From positions 1 through 59,113 of the forward strand of contig CAYXZO010000005.1 in assembly GCA_964469505.1 (NCBI GenBank): 59,113 nt of DNA, written 5' to 3'. This document shows positions 16,513 through 25,897 of this stretch, piece by piece. Under the pieces are notes generated by a model. It was not told the DNA's origin and did not search any database. It saw only the letters and a program-made list of their open reading frames with translations. A program made the translations under genes and the position numbers. This stretch comes from CAYXZO01 sp964469505. GTDB taxonomy: Bacteria; Fidelibacterota; UBA8477; JABMPR01. Within the stretch, counting starts at the first letter, position 1; the number at the start of each line of letters is the position of its first letter.

Positions 16513-18294
16513 ATGCTGCAGAACGCCAATGAGGTTTCCCCTTATCGCCGACTAGCCGCTTTTGCCACGGTAGGACTGCTTTTCAGCATTCTATTCCTTC
16601 GCTATTACTGGATAATGATCGTTTCCCACAGTCGCTACGCTGAAAAAGCAGCCGCTAATTACATTCGTGCGGTTCCGGTGCCGGCAGCCAGGGGAATTAT
16701 TTCTGATCGAAAAGGCCGTATTCTCGTGGATAACGTGCCGGCCTACACCGTATCTGTGATCCCCATTGAAGTTAAAAAACATCCCGGCACCCTGACCAAA
16801 CTGGCGGAGATGACCAATACCACCCTTGGAGAGGTGAAGAGATTACTGGAGCGTCATCGCCGGGGACTTTTCACGCCCGCTAAAATCTTCAGCCGAGTAC
16901 CCTTTGACGTTTTTTCCAGATTACAGGAGCATCGCTTGGAATTACCGGGCGTCACCTACAGTATCGAACCTGTACGGGCTTATCCCAGTGGCTTAAAGCT
17001 TTCTCATCTCTTGGGATACACGCGCCAGATTTCACGGGAAGATTTGAATCATTACGAAGGCGATTACCAACCCGGTGATCAGGTGGGATGGAAGGGGCTG
17101 GAAAAAAGTTATGAAGAATATTTGCACGGCCGGCGCGGGTATAGATACCTGGAAGTTGACGCCCGCGGGCAGGAGCTAGGACCCTACGGCGGTAAAGTTC
17201 CCATCCAACCGGTGCCGGGTCATAGCCTGGAGCTGAGCCTGGATGCGGAAATCCAAAAAGCCGCTGAGTGGGCCTTTGGTGATAGCACCGGAGCTTTAAT
17301 AGTGATGGATTATCGTACCGGCGGTGTCTTGGCATATTTGAGCAATCCCAGTTATGATGCTGAACTACTGGCGCGCAAGATTTCGCCTGAAGAATGGTCG
17401 GCTTTGATATCAAATCCCAAAAAGCCTCTCTTTGATCGCGTGATACAGGGGTTGTATCCGCCTGGCAGTACGTTCAAAATCATCGCGGCTGTAGAAGCCG
17501 TGCGTGAAGACTCCACCGCCTGGGAAAAAACTTACCGGTGCCAGGGATCTTATCGATTGGGGAGGCGATCTTTTGCTTGTTGGAAAGCAACCGGTCACGG
17601 GAAGTTGAATTTGATCGGCGCCATAGAACAATCTTGTAATGTTTATTTTTATAATCTGATTCAGTCCATCGGTCTTCCCGCCTGGGCCAACATGGCCCGG
17701 CAATTCAATTTTGGTGAGCTCACTGGCATCGACCTGCCCGGTGAGAAAGCCGGGCTGGTGCCAGATAACGCGTTCATGGATCAAAAATATGGTAAGGGTC
17801 GCTGGACAATCGGTAATTTACTGAATCTAGTGGTAGGCCAGGGGGATTTGTTGGTCACTCCGCTGCAATTAGCATGTTTAGCCTCCACCGTAGCCAACAA
17901 AGGCATCTTATTAAAACCATATGTGGTGGAATCCATTCGAGACGCAAGGCGAAGGGTTGTTTTTACTCACCATAAGGATACGTTGCAAGTGATCCAGCTG
18001 CCAGATCTATCCTGGGAAATTGCCCGGGAAGGTATGCGCCGGGTGGTGAACGGCGAGCATGGTACTGCCAAAGCGGCCCGTAGAAAAGATTTCCTGGTAT
18101 TCGGGAAAACCGGTACCGCTGAGAATCCTCATGGCGAGCCCCACGCCTGGTTCATCGGCTTCGCTCAGGGAGGGCCATATCCTTTTGCTTGGGCAGTTTT
18201 AGTGGAGAATGGTGGCTCAGGAGGGGGTACCGCGGCGCCAGTTATTCGTCGATTCTTTAGGTACCTGATCAGAAATAATGTGAGCTATGAATAA
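16513..18294 (+). CDS. mrdA: Penicillin-binding protein 2 (elongation transpeptidase)
   Basis: Cross-links peptidoglycan during cell elongation; anchored by one helix near residues 18-38, catalytic domain in the periplasm. 593 residues. The dimerisation domain begins with PAARGIISDRKGRILVDN. The transpeptidase motifs are complete: SxxK at 319-322 (STFK), SxN at 374-376 (SCN) and KTG at 532-534, so it should be active and beta-lactam sensitive. It starts directly after the mreD stop and overlaps rodA by 8 bases, which matches the obligate PBP2-RodA pair. Confidence 0.96.
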   Translation: MLQNANEVSPYRRLAAFATVGLLFSILFLRYYWIMIVSHSRYAEKAAANYIRAVPVPAARGIISDRKGRILVDNVPAYTVSVIPIEVKKHPGTLTKLAEMTNTTLGEVKRLLERHRRGLFTPAKIFSRVPFDVFSRLQEHRLELPGVTYSIEPVRAYPSGLKLSHLLGYTRQISREDLNHYEGDYQPGDQVGWKGLEKSYEEYLHGRRGYRYLEVDARGQELGPYGGKVPIQPVPGHSLELSLDAEIQKAAEWAFGDSTGALIVMDYRTGGVLAYLSNPSYDAELLARKISPEEWSALISNPKKPLFDRVIQGLYPPGSTFKIIAAVEAVREDSTAWEKTYRCQGSYRLGRRSFACWKATGHGKLNLIGAIEQSCNVYFYNLIQSIGLPAWANMARQFNFGELTGIDLPGEKAGLVPDNAFMDQKYGKGRWTIGNLLNLVVGQGDLLVTPLQLACLASTVANKGILLKPYVVESIRDARRRVVFTHHKDTLQVIQLPDLSWEIAREGMRRVVNGEHGTAKAARRKDFLVFGKTGTAENPHGEPHAWFIGFAQGGPYPFAWAVLVENGGSGGGTAAPVIRRFFRYLIRNNVSYE

Positions 18295-19510
18295 ATATTT
18301 GGAACGCAAACTGTCGGATTTTGACTGGGTGCTTCTTATCCCTGTAGGATTACTGCTCACTGCTGGTCTTGTGGCCTTGTACAGTATCCAATTACTACCT
18401 GAAAGCAAGACCGCCGGATACTTGTGGCGTCAAATAATCTGGGCCGGTTTGGGAATGTTATTCTTCGCGGCCGCATTTCTGAGTGCCCGTCGTTTGATCT
18501 TTAATTTAGCCTATGTGTTCTATGCCCTAGCGGTGACCATGCTGGTTTTGACCCTGGTTCTAAACCGGGGGATGCCGGTAAAGCGTTGGTTGATAATCGG
18601 CGGCATTACTTTCCAGTTCTCCGAGCCAGCCAAGATCGCCCTGATCTTGGCCCTGGCTCGTTATCTGTCAGAGAGAAAGCAGCCACTTAGACGAGTGATA
18701 ACGTTACTTCCTGCGCTAGGTATGACCCTGCTGATGGTAGTTCTAGTGGCAGCTCAACCAGACCTCGGCACTGCAATGGTGTATGTAGTCATATTCATCA
18801 CCATGATATTCTGGGCCGGGTTGGATTTGTTGGTCTATTTCCTGCTCCTAGCGCCCGCCTTTTCAATCCTATCCTCATTCTCATTGCCCCTCTTTTTCGG
18901 TTGGATGTTGATTTTCATCGGTGTGTTGTACGTAGCCCGCATATCTTTGGGACTGGGGATATTGAATTTCCTAATAAATCTGGGTGTGGCTGGGATGACC
19001 AACTTACTGTGGGGCATCCTTAAACCCTACCAGCAGCAGCGGATTTTAGCTTCTTTCAACGCCAATGCGGATCCTCTGGGGGCCGGTTATCAGGTTAGCC
19101 AGTCATTAACCGCTTTCGGTGCCGGGGGTGTTTATGGGCGGGGATTCGGTCACGGTACCCAGACCCACCTCCGTTTCCTGCCGGAGCAACACACTGATTT
19201 CATAATGACGGTTATAGGGGAGGAGTTCGGATATATCGCCGTGGTTGCCGTGTTGATTCTTCTGTTAGTATTGATTTCAAGACTGCTGCAGCAAGCCGGT
19301 AACGTTCGTTTTCGTTTCGATGGTTTAGTACTTTTCGGTACCGCCGTTTTCTTTGCTTTTCATGCTTTTACTAATCTGGCAATGATTGTGGGTTTGCTGC
19401 CCGTGACCGGAATTCCCCTTCCGTTTATCAGTTATGGGGGATCTTTTCTGGTCAGTTGTCTCCTGCTATTGGGCATTGGCGAAAACCTTATTAGTAGTCA
19501 GCGATTATAA
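18287..19510 (+). CDS. rodA: Peptidoglycan polymerase RodA (SEDS)
   Basis: SEDS-family glycosyltransferase that polymerises lipid II with PBP2. 407 residues and about ten membrane helices. Family blocks seen are RQIIWAGLGM near the N terminus, the KRWLIIGGITFQFSEPAKIALIL block, AAQPDLGTAMVY (with the Asp next to the catalytic region), GAGGVYGRGFGHGTQTHLRFLPEQHTDFIMTVIGEEFG and the last GIPLPFISYGGS. All are intact. It is the last gene of the mre cluster. Confidence 0.96.
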   Translation: MNKYLERKLSDFDWVLLIPVGLLLTAGLVALYSIQLLPESKTAGYLWRQIIWAGLGMLFFAAAFLSARRLIFNLAYVFYALAVTMLVLTLVLNRGMPVKRWLIIGGITFQFSEPAKIALILALARYLSERKQPLRRVITLLPALGMTLLMVVLVAAQPDLGTAMVYVVIFITMIFWAGLDLLVYFLLLAPAFSILSSFSLPLFFGWMLIFIGVLYVARISLGLGILNFLINLGVAGMTNLLWGILKPYQQQRILASFNANADPLGAGYQVSQSLTAFGAGGVYGRGFGHGTQTHLRFLPEQHTDFIMTVIGEEFGYIAVVAVLILLLVLISRLLQQAGNVRFRFDGLVLFGTAVFFAFHAFTNLAMIVGLLPVTGIPLPFISYGGSFLVSCLLLLGIGENLISSQRL

Positions 19511-19566
19511 ATCAGCGGTAAGTAAAAAAGTTTGATAAAAAAGGGCCAAACCTTAAATTTTCATTG

Positions 19567-20778
19567 ATGTATCCTAATAGAGTCCCCCACCAAAAAATAA
19601 ACCTGATTATCATTCGCGGATTCCTGTTTGGAGTGCTGGTGATCTTTTTAACCGGTTGTGGTAGTAACACGGCCCTTTTGGTAAAGGTCCAGGAAAAACA
19701 AGCCCTCCAAGACAGTACTATGGCCGCTCTGAAGAGCAAAATGAAAGAAGTAGAATCCGAAATGTTGGCTTTACGTGACACTTATGATGAAGACCATAAA
19801 ACGATGGAGGACTTGTATCGCCTCAATGCGGAGATAAAAAAGAGTGTCGCGGCCCTGAAGAAAAATAACAAAGAGCGCATAAACAAACTGGAAACAGCGG
19901 TGGCCCCTGGGGGTACGGTGGAAGCACGTCTGCTTAGTTCTTTGGACTCCTTGCAGAAAGTCGCACAACAGCAGTTTGATACTTTGTTTAAACAGGTTGA
20001 AGAGCGGTTAGCATCCCAGGAGAAAGCTCTTCTAGCTAGCCAGACAAAATTGGACAGCCTGAGTCAATATGGTTTAAGAGCCGGCGGCCCCGGGGCTTCG
20101 GTAGCTGGAGAGGTTTCCACGGATTCCAGCATGGTAGATTTTCGCCTGGCCGTGAATGAACATTTAGCACGGATCGACCAGCGCTTGCGTACCCTGGAAC
20201 AGCACATCCGGCTTCAGGACAGTTCCACTTACGACATCTTGTCGCAACTGGTTTTGCTTGAAAATAAAATCATTTCCCTGACTAATTCTTTTAACACCAT
20301 AATATCCATGACCCCTTCAAGCTCTTCCCAGCCGACCTCAAGAGGAGTCTCCAGTCCCACTGTTTCAACTACCAGCAATTCTTCCCCGGTATCTGGACAC
20401 CTTTCCGTTGACGAATACAGACAGCATTACATTGATGCTCTCAGCCTCTACCAGGCCCGCAATTTCCGTGAAGCTATAAAGAGGTTTGAGAATCTACTGG
20501 CCGTTGATAGGAATAATGAACTGGCTGATAATGCCCAATACTGGATCGGAGAGTGCTATTATGGGCTGGAGGAATACGAACAGGCATTAAATGCTTTCCG
20601 CAAAGTTTTCAATTTCCCGGGATCCAATAAGTTGGAAGCGGCACAGTTCAAGATCGCTTATTGCTATTTGCAGTTGGGACAACGCTCCAAAGCCAGACAG
20701 GAATTGGAGGATTTCCTTCGAAAATATCCCAACAGCGAGTATGTGTCTCGGGTACGTCAGATGTTACAGCAACTTTAA
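19567..20778 (+). CDS. CpoB/YbgF-like coiled-coil and TPR lipoprotein
   Basis: About 403 residues from ATG 19567; a TTG directly before it is less likely. A lipoprotein signal is present (FGVLVIFLTGCGSN). Residues about 30-260 are coiled coil with many Lys, Glu, Gln and Leu. A Ser/Thr/Pro linker follows, then TPR-like repeats in the last 125 residues (YIDALSLYQARNFREAIKRF, YWIGECYYGLEEYEQALNAF, AYCYLQLGQRSKARQELEDF). This arrangement is that of YbgF/CpoB, which coordinates PBP1B and Tol-Pal in E. coli. The coiled coil is longer here and no tol/pal genes are adjacent, so the role is inferred. It follows rodA after 56 bases. Confidence 0.75.
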   Translation: MYPNRVPHQKINLIIIRGFLFGVLVIFLTGCGSNTALLVKVQEKQALQDSTMAALKSKMKEVESEMLALRDTYDEDHKTMEDLYRLNAEIKKSVAALKKNNKERINKLETAVAPGGTVEARLLSSLDSLQKVAQQQFDTLFKQVEERLASQEKALLASQTKLDSLSQYGLRAGGPGASVAGEVSTDSSMVDFRLAVNEHLARIDQRLRTLEQHIRLQDSSTYDILSQLVLLENKIISLTNSFNTIISMTPSSSSQPTSRGVSSPTVSTTSNSSPVSGHLSVDEYRQHYIDALSLYQARNFREAIKRFENLLAVDRNNELADNAQYWIGECYYGLEEYEQALNAFRKVFNFPGSNKLEAAQFKIAYCYLQLGQRSKARQELEDFLRKYPNSEYVSRVRQMLQQL

Positions 20779-20790
20779 AGGCCGTTTATA

Positions 20791-21624
20791 ATGCCCACTA
20801 AAGTTTATTTTGTTTCTGCTGAAGTTGGTCCGTTTTCCGGTGTTACCCCTACGAAAGATTTTTCTTATGAAACTGCCGCAGCTTGGCACAGTCATAAACA
20901 TGACGTTAGAATTTTAACTCCCAGATATAATTTCATCAGCGAACGTAAATACGTCATCCGCGAAGTAATCCGTCTGCGGGAGGTTCCGGTACAGCTAAAG
21001 GACAAGGAGCTGGTCGGTTCGGCTAAATCCGCCTTTCTACCCGGCACTAAGGTCCAGGTGTATTTTGTAGATCAGCCGCGAGAATTCGGCAGCAAAAACA
21101 AAGCTATATTTAAAGTGGCCGAGGGGCGATACAATTCACATAATCCCGAGCGATTTTTCTTTTTTTCTAAATTCAGCCTGGAAAATCTCACCTTTTTGTA
21201 CTGGCAACCGGACTATATCCTGTGCAACGATTGGCCCACCGCCCTGGTACCGGTACTGTTGAAGACCGTGTACCGTGAAGACGATTTTTTTTCCGGCATG
21301 AAAACAGTGCTCAACATTGTAAACCCAGATGAGTTTGGCAAGTTTGAGAAAAAGGAATTTCAATTAAGTGGATTGCCATTAGAAGTAACCGAGGGATTTG
21401 AAAATAATCTGCTGGCTTTAGCGGCTGCTTACGCGGATACGGTTACGGTGATTGATCATCCAGAGCTCAAAACCTGGGAACAGTTACAGCGGAATGAGCT
21501 TTTTAGGGAGCAAGTCGAGGCTAAGGGTGATCAGTTTAAGGTATTTAAACTTTCTAATACCGAGTCTGAGGGATGGCGACGGGTTGCGCAGGAGCTGGAA
21601 GATTTTCTGGCAATGGAAGAATAA
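20791..21624 (+). CDS. Stand-alone starch-synthase N-terminal (GT5) domain, probably not catalytic
   Basis: 277 residues that align with the first half of glycogen/starch synthases: VYFVSAEVGPFSGV at the start, then TAAAWHSHKHDVRILTPRY, YVVDQ-like strand VQVYFVDQPREFG and QPDYILCNDWPTALVPVLLKTVY. The C-terminal GT-B half is absent because the gene stops at 277 residues. The ADP-glucose-binding KxGGL motif is replaced (GVTPTKDFSYET). So it probably does not make glycogen. Similar short proteins occur in Bacteroidetes and Chlorobi; the function is unknown to me. It starts 12 bases after the CpoB-like gene and is followed by a terminator, so it ends that operon. Confidence 0.8.
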   Translation: MPTKVYFVSAEVGPFSGVTPTKDFSYETAAAWHSHKHDVRILTPRYNFISERKYVIREVIRLREVPVQLKDKELVGSAKSAFLPGTKVQVYFVDQPREFGSKNKAIFKVAEGRYNSHNPERFFFFSKFSLENLTFLYWQPDYILCNDWPTALVPVLLKTVYREDDFFSGMKTVLNIVNPDEFGKFEKKEFQLSGLPLEVTEGFENNLLALAAAYADTVTVIDHPELKTWEQLQRNELFREQVEAKGDQFKVFKLSNTESEGWRRVAQELEDFLAMEE

Positions 21625-21654
21625 CGGGTTCTAAGGACAAAAATGAAAGTTAAG

Positions 21655-21681
21655 ATCAAGTGTTAATCACTTGATTTTTTT
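21655..21681 (+). terminator. Rho-independent terminator
   Basis: ATCAAGTG (21655-21662) pairs with CACTTGAT (21668-21675) around TTAAT, followed by a T run continuing to about 21681 and beyond. It closes the mre/cpoB-like/GT5-like series. Confidence 0.85.
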
Positions 21682-21747
21682 ATTTTTTCTACGTTTTATC
21701 CCCCCGCAATGAATTATATGGAACATGAAGCCTAGGACATCGTTGAT

Positions 21748-22869
21748 ATGCATATGAAATCCCATTTGTTGAAGTTAGCCTTGAAATATCTCTGGCCAAT
21801 GGCCTTTATCATCTTTGCTTGTGAACAACCTAAACCCTGGAACGGATCGGAACTAATAGACAGTCCCTTTCAGACGGTTTCGGAAACTCTATTAGTTTCT
21901 CGAGCTCAGGTCAGTGCGATAAACGATTCCTTTCAGTGGTCCGAAGCTGATCGGGTTTATCTAGGTAACTATCGCGGCGCCACTGGAGCTTTTTTCATAA
22001 AATTTTCGGTTCCGGATAGCATCAGAAGTCTGGCTCCCGATAGTATCCGACTACAATTGCGTTTAGGCGTAACATATTACGATAGCAGCATTCTTAATGC
22101 TGATAGCCTTAAAATAATGGTTGTGCTTTTACCTGATTTTAATGATCTCTCCGTATCCCGACTGATCCCGGACAGCGCTTTCACCCATTCCACTTTGCCT
22201 TTATTAAAGCAAATCCAGGTCATTCAGTTTTCTTTGGATACGTTGTCACACTTTACTAGTCGTGACACATTTGCCATTGGCCTATTCTCACCGGATAGCG
22301 GTATGGCTCAGCCACTATTTACCCCTGCAGCGGGAAGTGCTTTTAGACCGTTGATCCACTGGTACACTCAGGTTGACACTGATTCCGCAGCGGTATTTAG
22401 CTTGACCATAGACAGTACCCAGGTGGTATTTCAGGCACCAGAAGGCGCGATGGATTCAGGATTTGTGGTGGATGGACTGGTAGGTACCGGTTTTTCAATC
22501 CAAGCCGATATGGGTAATGACACCTCCCTGTTCGAACATCTACTGGAGGGCAAGCTGGAAATCCAATGGGATTCGGTGGCCAGCTATTTCCCCGCTGCAG
22601 CTGACAGCGGTAAAGTGGCGCTTACAATCGAGCTGCGAGAACCTGTCTACAATGGTAAAATGACGCTGCAATTGGGAGCGGCGGACCTGGACACGGCAGT
22701 TTATGACATAACCAATCTTATCGCTCCGGTGATCACCGGTGGCGATTCTCTGTTGACGGTGGAGGTTCGTCCTGTCAGCTCCTCGATTGCGGTACCCCAA
22801 GCTGTTTTAGCGTCAACTGATTTCCCGGTGAAGATATATCTATCTCTTGCTCAGAGGGTTAAACAGTGA
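21748..22869 (+). CDS. Unknown lipoprotein, beta-rich
   Basis: 373 residues with a lipoprotein-type N terminus (LKYLWPMAFIIFACEQPKP, Cys about residue 26). The mature protein is beta-rich with many Ser, Asp and hydrophobic residues and repeated D-S-(I/L) turns. The early part (YLGNYRGATGAFFIKFSVPD, LRLGVTYYDSS) recalls DNRLRE-type domains, but I cannot confirm it. ATG 21748 and 21754 are both possible starts. It is the first gene after a terminator and overlaps the next gene by GTGA, so it probably forms a unit with the barrel protein and the TPR lipoprotein. The function is unknown. Confidence 0.65.
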   Translation: MHMKSHLLKLALKYLWPMAFIIFACEQPKPWNGSELIDSPFQTVSETLLVSRAQVSAINDSFQWSEADRVYLGNYRGATGAFFIKFSVPDSIRSLAPDSIRLQLRLGVTYYDSSILNADSLKIMVVLLPDFNDLSVSRLIPDSAFTHSTLPLLKQIQVIQFSLDTLSHFTSRDTFAIGLFSPDSGMAQPLFTPAAGSAFRPLIHWYTQVDTDSAAVFSLTIDSTQVVFQAPEGAMDSGFVVDGLVGTGFSIQADMGNDTSLFEHLLEGKLEIQWDSVASYFPAAADSGKVALTIELREPVYNGKMTLQLGAADLDTAVYDITNLIAPVITGGDSLLTVEVRPVSSSIAVPQAVLASTDFPVKIYLSLAQRVKQ

Positions 22870-24161
22870 AAACGAAAGCTTTATTAATATCCTGCGCGTT
22901 ATTGATTGGATTCGTCCCTCTCACTCTCCTGGCACAATCACCTCGCAATAGTTTGGCGTACGGTAGTTTTATAGAAAGTACCAATCCCGGGGCTCAGGCA
23001 TTAGGCCATGCCCTTACTGCTTACCATGATTCCATTCAAATCATTGGGGACAATCCGGCGGAGATATACGGTTTCCCGCAAGTAATTGCATTTTTCAGCT
23101 TTGAAAGCCACTCCACTCGTTGGTGGGCGGAAGATCAGGAAATAACCAATGTTGGGGGAGGGTTTGGCTATTTTTCTTTGGCTTTGCCTTTAGGGCAAAG
23201 TGCCGGTGCCCTGTTGAGTGTCGAACCCATCACTGATCTTTCTACCTTGATGAATTACAACGCTGATTCCACGACTAACTTCTCCATGGCTCAAGGGGGT
23301 GGGATTTGGTCAATGGCGGTGGCTTTTGGTTACCGTTTGAACAAAATGACCAGCCTCGGGATGCGGTGGCGGTATCTCTATGGCCTATTTGATCGCCGGG
23401 AAGTTTTGAATTATCCCAACACCCGATATCGCTACAATATTTATCAATTGAAGGGCAGAATCGCCGGGCAGAATCTTCAGCTTGGTATTCAATACGCCTT
23501 TACCCCCCGGTTTAGATTGGGCGGCACTTTTGAATGGGGTTTATCCACGCCAGTATTTGAGGGTAATGCTTATGATTACGATATACCCAGGAGCGCCTCC
23601 AATGACGACTATTTGGAGAAATGGCGCTATTTCCAAGCGGTCGGACAACCGGGTGGCGTAGTTGATACCATACCGTATAACGAGGTCTTAGAGGATTGGC
23701 CTTGGAATGTTGAGATTGGGTTTGCTTATCGCCGAGGTAATGGAGGGCATTTCCTATTGGCGCTGTCTCAACGCTACTTTCCCCAGGAAGCTTTCCGACA
23801 CTCAGAGATTTTCCGTCTACCTGAAGGTTGGCGTGGGATGTCTTCGGGAGCGCTTAAATTCGGATATTACCAAAAGGCTAGGGATGAGGGGAGCCGTTTC
23901 TGGCTTGATCGACTCTCGTGGCGGGTTGGTTTTATTGCCAGAAATCTATACGTAACACCGCGGTCCAACGACTATGTACGGAGTACGCTGATGGCGGTGG
24001 GGTTCTCACTACCGGCTAAACATCACCGGTACCGTATCTCACCAACCTTTGTTTATGAGCACTGGCAAGCTGCCGACGGTTTGCCGGAGGAAAGTCGTTG
24101 GAGTTTAGAGGTTGGGTTATATTTACAAGAAAAATGGTTTGGAAAATTCAGAAGGAGATGA
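22866..24161 (+). CDS. Outer-membrane beta-barrel protein (PorV/UPF0164-like)
   Basis: 431 residues from a GTG that overlaps the previous stop. The signal peptide is clear (ALLISCALLIGFVPLTLLAQ). The start of the mature protein (SLAYGSFIESTNPGAQALGHALTAYHDSIQIIGDNPAEI) has the pattern of PorV/UPF0164-type barrels, where a small gly-rich loop plus an N-P-A/N-P-x segment follows the signal. Alternating aromatic/polar strands run to the end, including the C-terminal LEVGLYLQEKWF. It would sit in the outer membrane. The preceding lipoprotein and the following TPR lipoprotein may be partners. The specific role is unknown. Confidence 0.75.
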   Translation: MKTKALLISCALLIGFVPLTLLAQSPRNSLAYGSFIESTNPGAQALGHALTAYHDSIQIIGDNPAEIYGFPQVIAFFSFESHSTRWWAEDQEITNVGGGFGYFSLALPLGQSAGALLSVEPITDLSTLMNYNADSTTNFSMAQGGGIWSMAVAFGYRLNKMTSLGMRWRYLYGLFDRREVLNYPNTRYRYNIYQLKGRIAGQNLQLGIQYAFTPRFRLGGTFEWGLSTPVFEGNAYDYDIPRSASNDDYLEKWRYFQAVGQPGGVVDTIPYNEVLEDWPWNVEIGFAYRRGNGGHFLLALSQRYFPQEAFRHSEIFRLPEGWRGMSSGALKFGYYQKARDEGSRFWLDRLSWRVGFIARNLYVTPRSNDYVRSTLMAVGFSLPAKHHRYRISPTFVYEHWQAADGLPEESRWSLEVGLYLQEKWFGKFRRR

Positions 24162-24174
24162 AAGGACACGCGCT

Positions 24175-25458
24175 ATGAAAAGTAGTTGGGGGTCTACCAT
24201 TGGATTATTGACCGCTTCTTTATTTGTGTTGGTAGCCGCTTGTCAACCGCCCAGTCCCAGCCCGGAAGAATTGGCGGCCCAGGAAAAGGCGCGGCGGGAC
24301 TCCTTGCGGCGGGCTAATCAGGGAAAATGTTTTAAATATTTGAGTTTTGCTACCGAGTACTACAAAAACAAGAGTTACCAGGACGCGCTGAATAATTATC
24401 GGCGTCTTTTCCAGCTCTCCTGCATCCAGATTGATAGCTCATTCGCTAAAGACGTATTTGCTTTTGTGGGCAATTGCTTCCGTGAGCTGGGACAAATGGA
24501 CTCGGCTTTATACTACTATGACAAAGGTCTGCTCATCATCCCTGAGGACAAATACTTGCGGCAAAGCAAGATTTTCACCCTTAAAAAGCTTGGAATGGAA
24601 GATTCGGTTCTAATCGAGCAGGCTGAATTGCTCAAATACGATTCGACCAACTTGGCTCTGGCCGGGAAATTGGCCGACGCCTATTTTGAGAATGAGCAGT
24701 TCGAAAAAGCCCGCGATATGGCCCAATTCATCCTGCGTCACGATCCTCACAATCGGGACGCCATGAATATTCTCAGAGAATCTCTCCTTGAGCTGGGTGC
24801 GGATATAATGGGAATCGTTAAGGCTCGCTATGACGAAAATCCAAATGATGTGGATAATGCGTTGGAGTACACCAACCTCTTGATGGATCGTGGAGAGAAC
24901 GAATCCGCTCTTAAAGTGTTAGAGAAAGTCCATCTAGCACATCCCAATAATCTCACCATTCTCCAAAAACTGGCTGATGTGTACAGTGCTATGGGTGACA
25001 CCGAGAAGCTCATTATAACCCTTAAAAAGCAGGAAAAGTTGAATAAAACCGACATCAATGTGAAGTTCGAACTCACCGCTGCGTACATTATGGCTGAGGA
25101 ATATTCCAGGGCCCTGTTCTGGGCTGATAAGGCCATTAAAGCTGACCCCAAAAATGGTCGCGCTTGGTATAACCGGGGAAAGGTTTACGAAGCAGTGGCC
25201 GATGCCTGCACCGGGGCCACCATCAGTTTCGACGATAAGCTGGTGTACCAGATGGCTCTGGAAGATTATCGGAAAGCCCAAAAACTGGGCTATGGCCGCG
25301 CTCAAGCTAAAATCGATTTCTTGAAAGAAGCTCGAGCTCCTCAGAAAGGGGACTGGTTCTTCAACGGACGGGATTATATAGATAAGAAGGGGTATGCCGC
25401 TCCCAAAAAAGACTGTTATAAATGGCTTAAACGCAAGGTGAAAGCACCCAAAGGTTGA
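24175..25458 (+). CDS. TPR-repeat lipoprotein
   Basis: 427 residues from ATG 24175, chosen because AAAGGA lies 8 bases upstream and because the 21 residues of an upstream in-frame ATG (24112) are not signal-like. A lipoprotein signal follows (LLTASLFVLVAACQPP). The body has about eight TPR-like helices, for instance YYKNKSYQDALNNYRRLF, CFRELGQMDSALYYYDKGL, ADAYFENEQFEKARDMAQFI and WYNRGKVYEAVADACTGATI. Such proteins act as scaffolds for protein complexes in the periplasm. It closes with a TTGA overlap to rpiB. The partner is not known. Confidence 0.85.
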   Translation: MKSSWGSTIGLLTASLFVLVAACQPPSPSPEELAAQEKARRDSLRRANQGKCFKYLSFATEYYKNKSYQDALNNYRRLFQLSCIQIDSSFAKDVFAFVGNCFRELGQMDSALYYYDKGLLIIPEDKYLRQSKIFTLKKLGMEDSVLIEQAELLKYDSTNLALAGKLADAYFENEQFEKARDMAQFILRHDPHNRDAMNILRESLLELGADIMGIVKARYDENPNDVDNALEYTNLLMDRGENESALKVLEKVHLAHPNNLTILQKLADVYSAMGDTEKLIITLKKQEKLNKTDINVKFELTAAYIMAEEYSRALFWADKAIKADPKNGRAWYNRGKVYEAVADACTGATISFDDKLVYQMALEDYRKAQKLGYGRAQAKIDFLKEARAPQKGDWFFNGRDYIDKKGYAAPKKDCYKWLKRKVKAPKG

Positions 25459-25895
25459 ACAAAAAGGTTATAATCGGCTCCGATCACGCTGGGTTTGCTG
25501 CCAAAGAGCAGCTTAAGCAAATTCTCAGCGGATGGGGGTACACGGTCAAGGACGTTGGCTGCGAGAGTGATACTAGTTGTGACTACCCGGACTATGCCCA
25601 GGCTGTGGCGCGGGGCATTTTGCAGGAGGACTTTGACCGGGGTGTGCTCATCTGCGGGACGGGGATCGGTATGAGCATTGCAGCCAACCGTTTCCCGGGT
25701 ATCAGAGCTGCGCTGTGCACCTCCGAGGAACACGCCCGTCTGAGCCGCTTGCACAATGATAGTAACGTTCTATGCCTGGGAAGCCGTCTTCAAACGGTGG
25801 ACGCAATGCAAAATATTCTGAAGGTCTGGTTGGACACCGCTTTTGCCGGGGGTCGTCACCTGCGACGGATTCAGAAGATTGAGAATAGGGGGTAA
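25455..25895 (+). CDS. rpiB: Ribose-5-phosphate isomerase B
   Basis: Interconverts ribulose 5-phosphate and ribose 5-phosphate. 146 residues, normal length. Motifs seen are GSDHAGFAAKE at the N terminus, the catalytic-Cys region DRGVLICGTGIGMSIAANR and HNDSNVLCLGSR. The TTG start overlaps the previous stop. It is directly followed by glyA (2 bases), a neighbour pairing common in many bacteria; one-carbon and pentose metabolism then share a transcript. Confidence 0.96.
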   Translation: MNKKVIIGSDHAGFAAKEQLKQILSGWGYTVKDVGCESDTSCDYPDYAQAVARGILQEDFDRGVLICGTGIGMSIAANRFPGIRAALCTSEEHARLSRLHNDSNVLCLGSRLQTVDAMQNILKVWLDTAFAGGRHLRRIQKIENRG

Positions 25896-25897
25896 TT

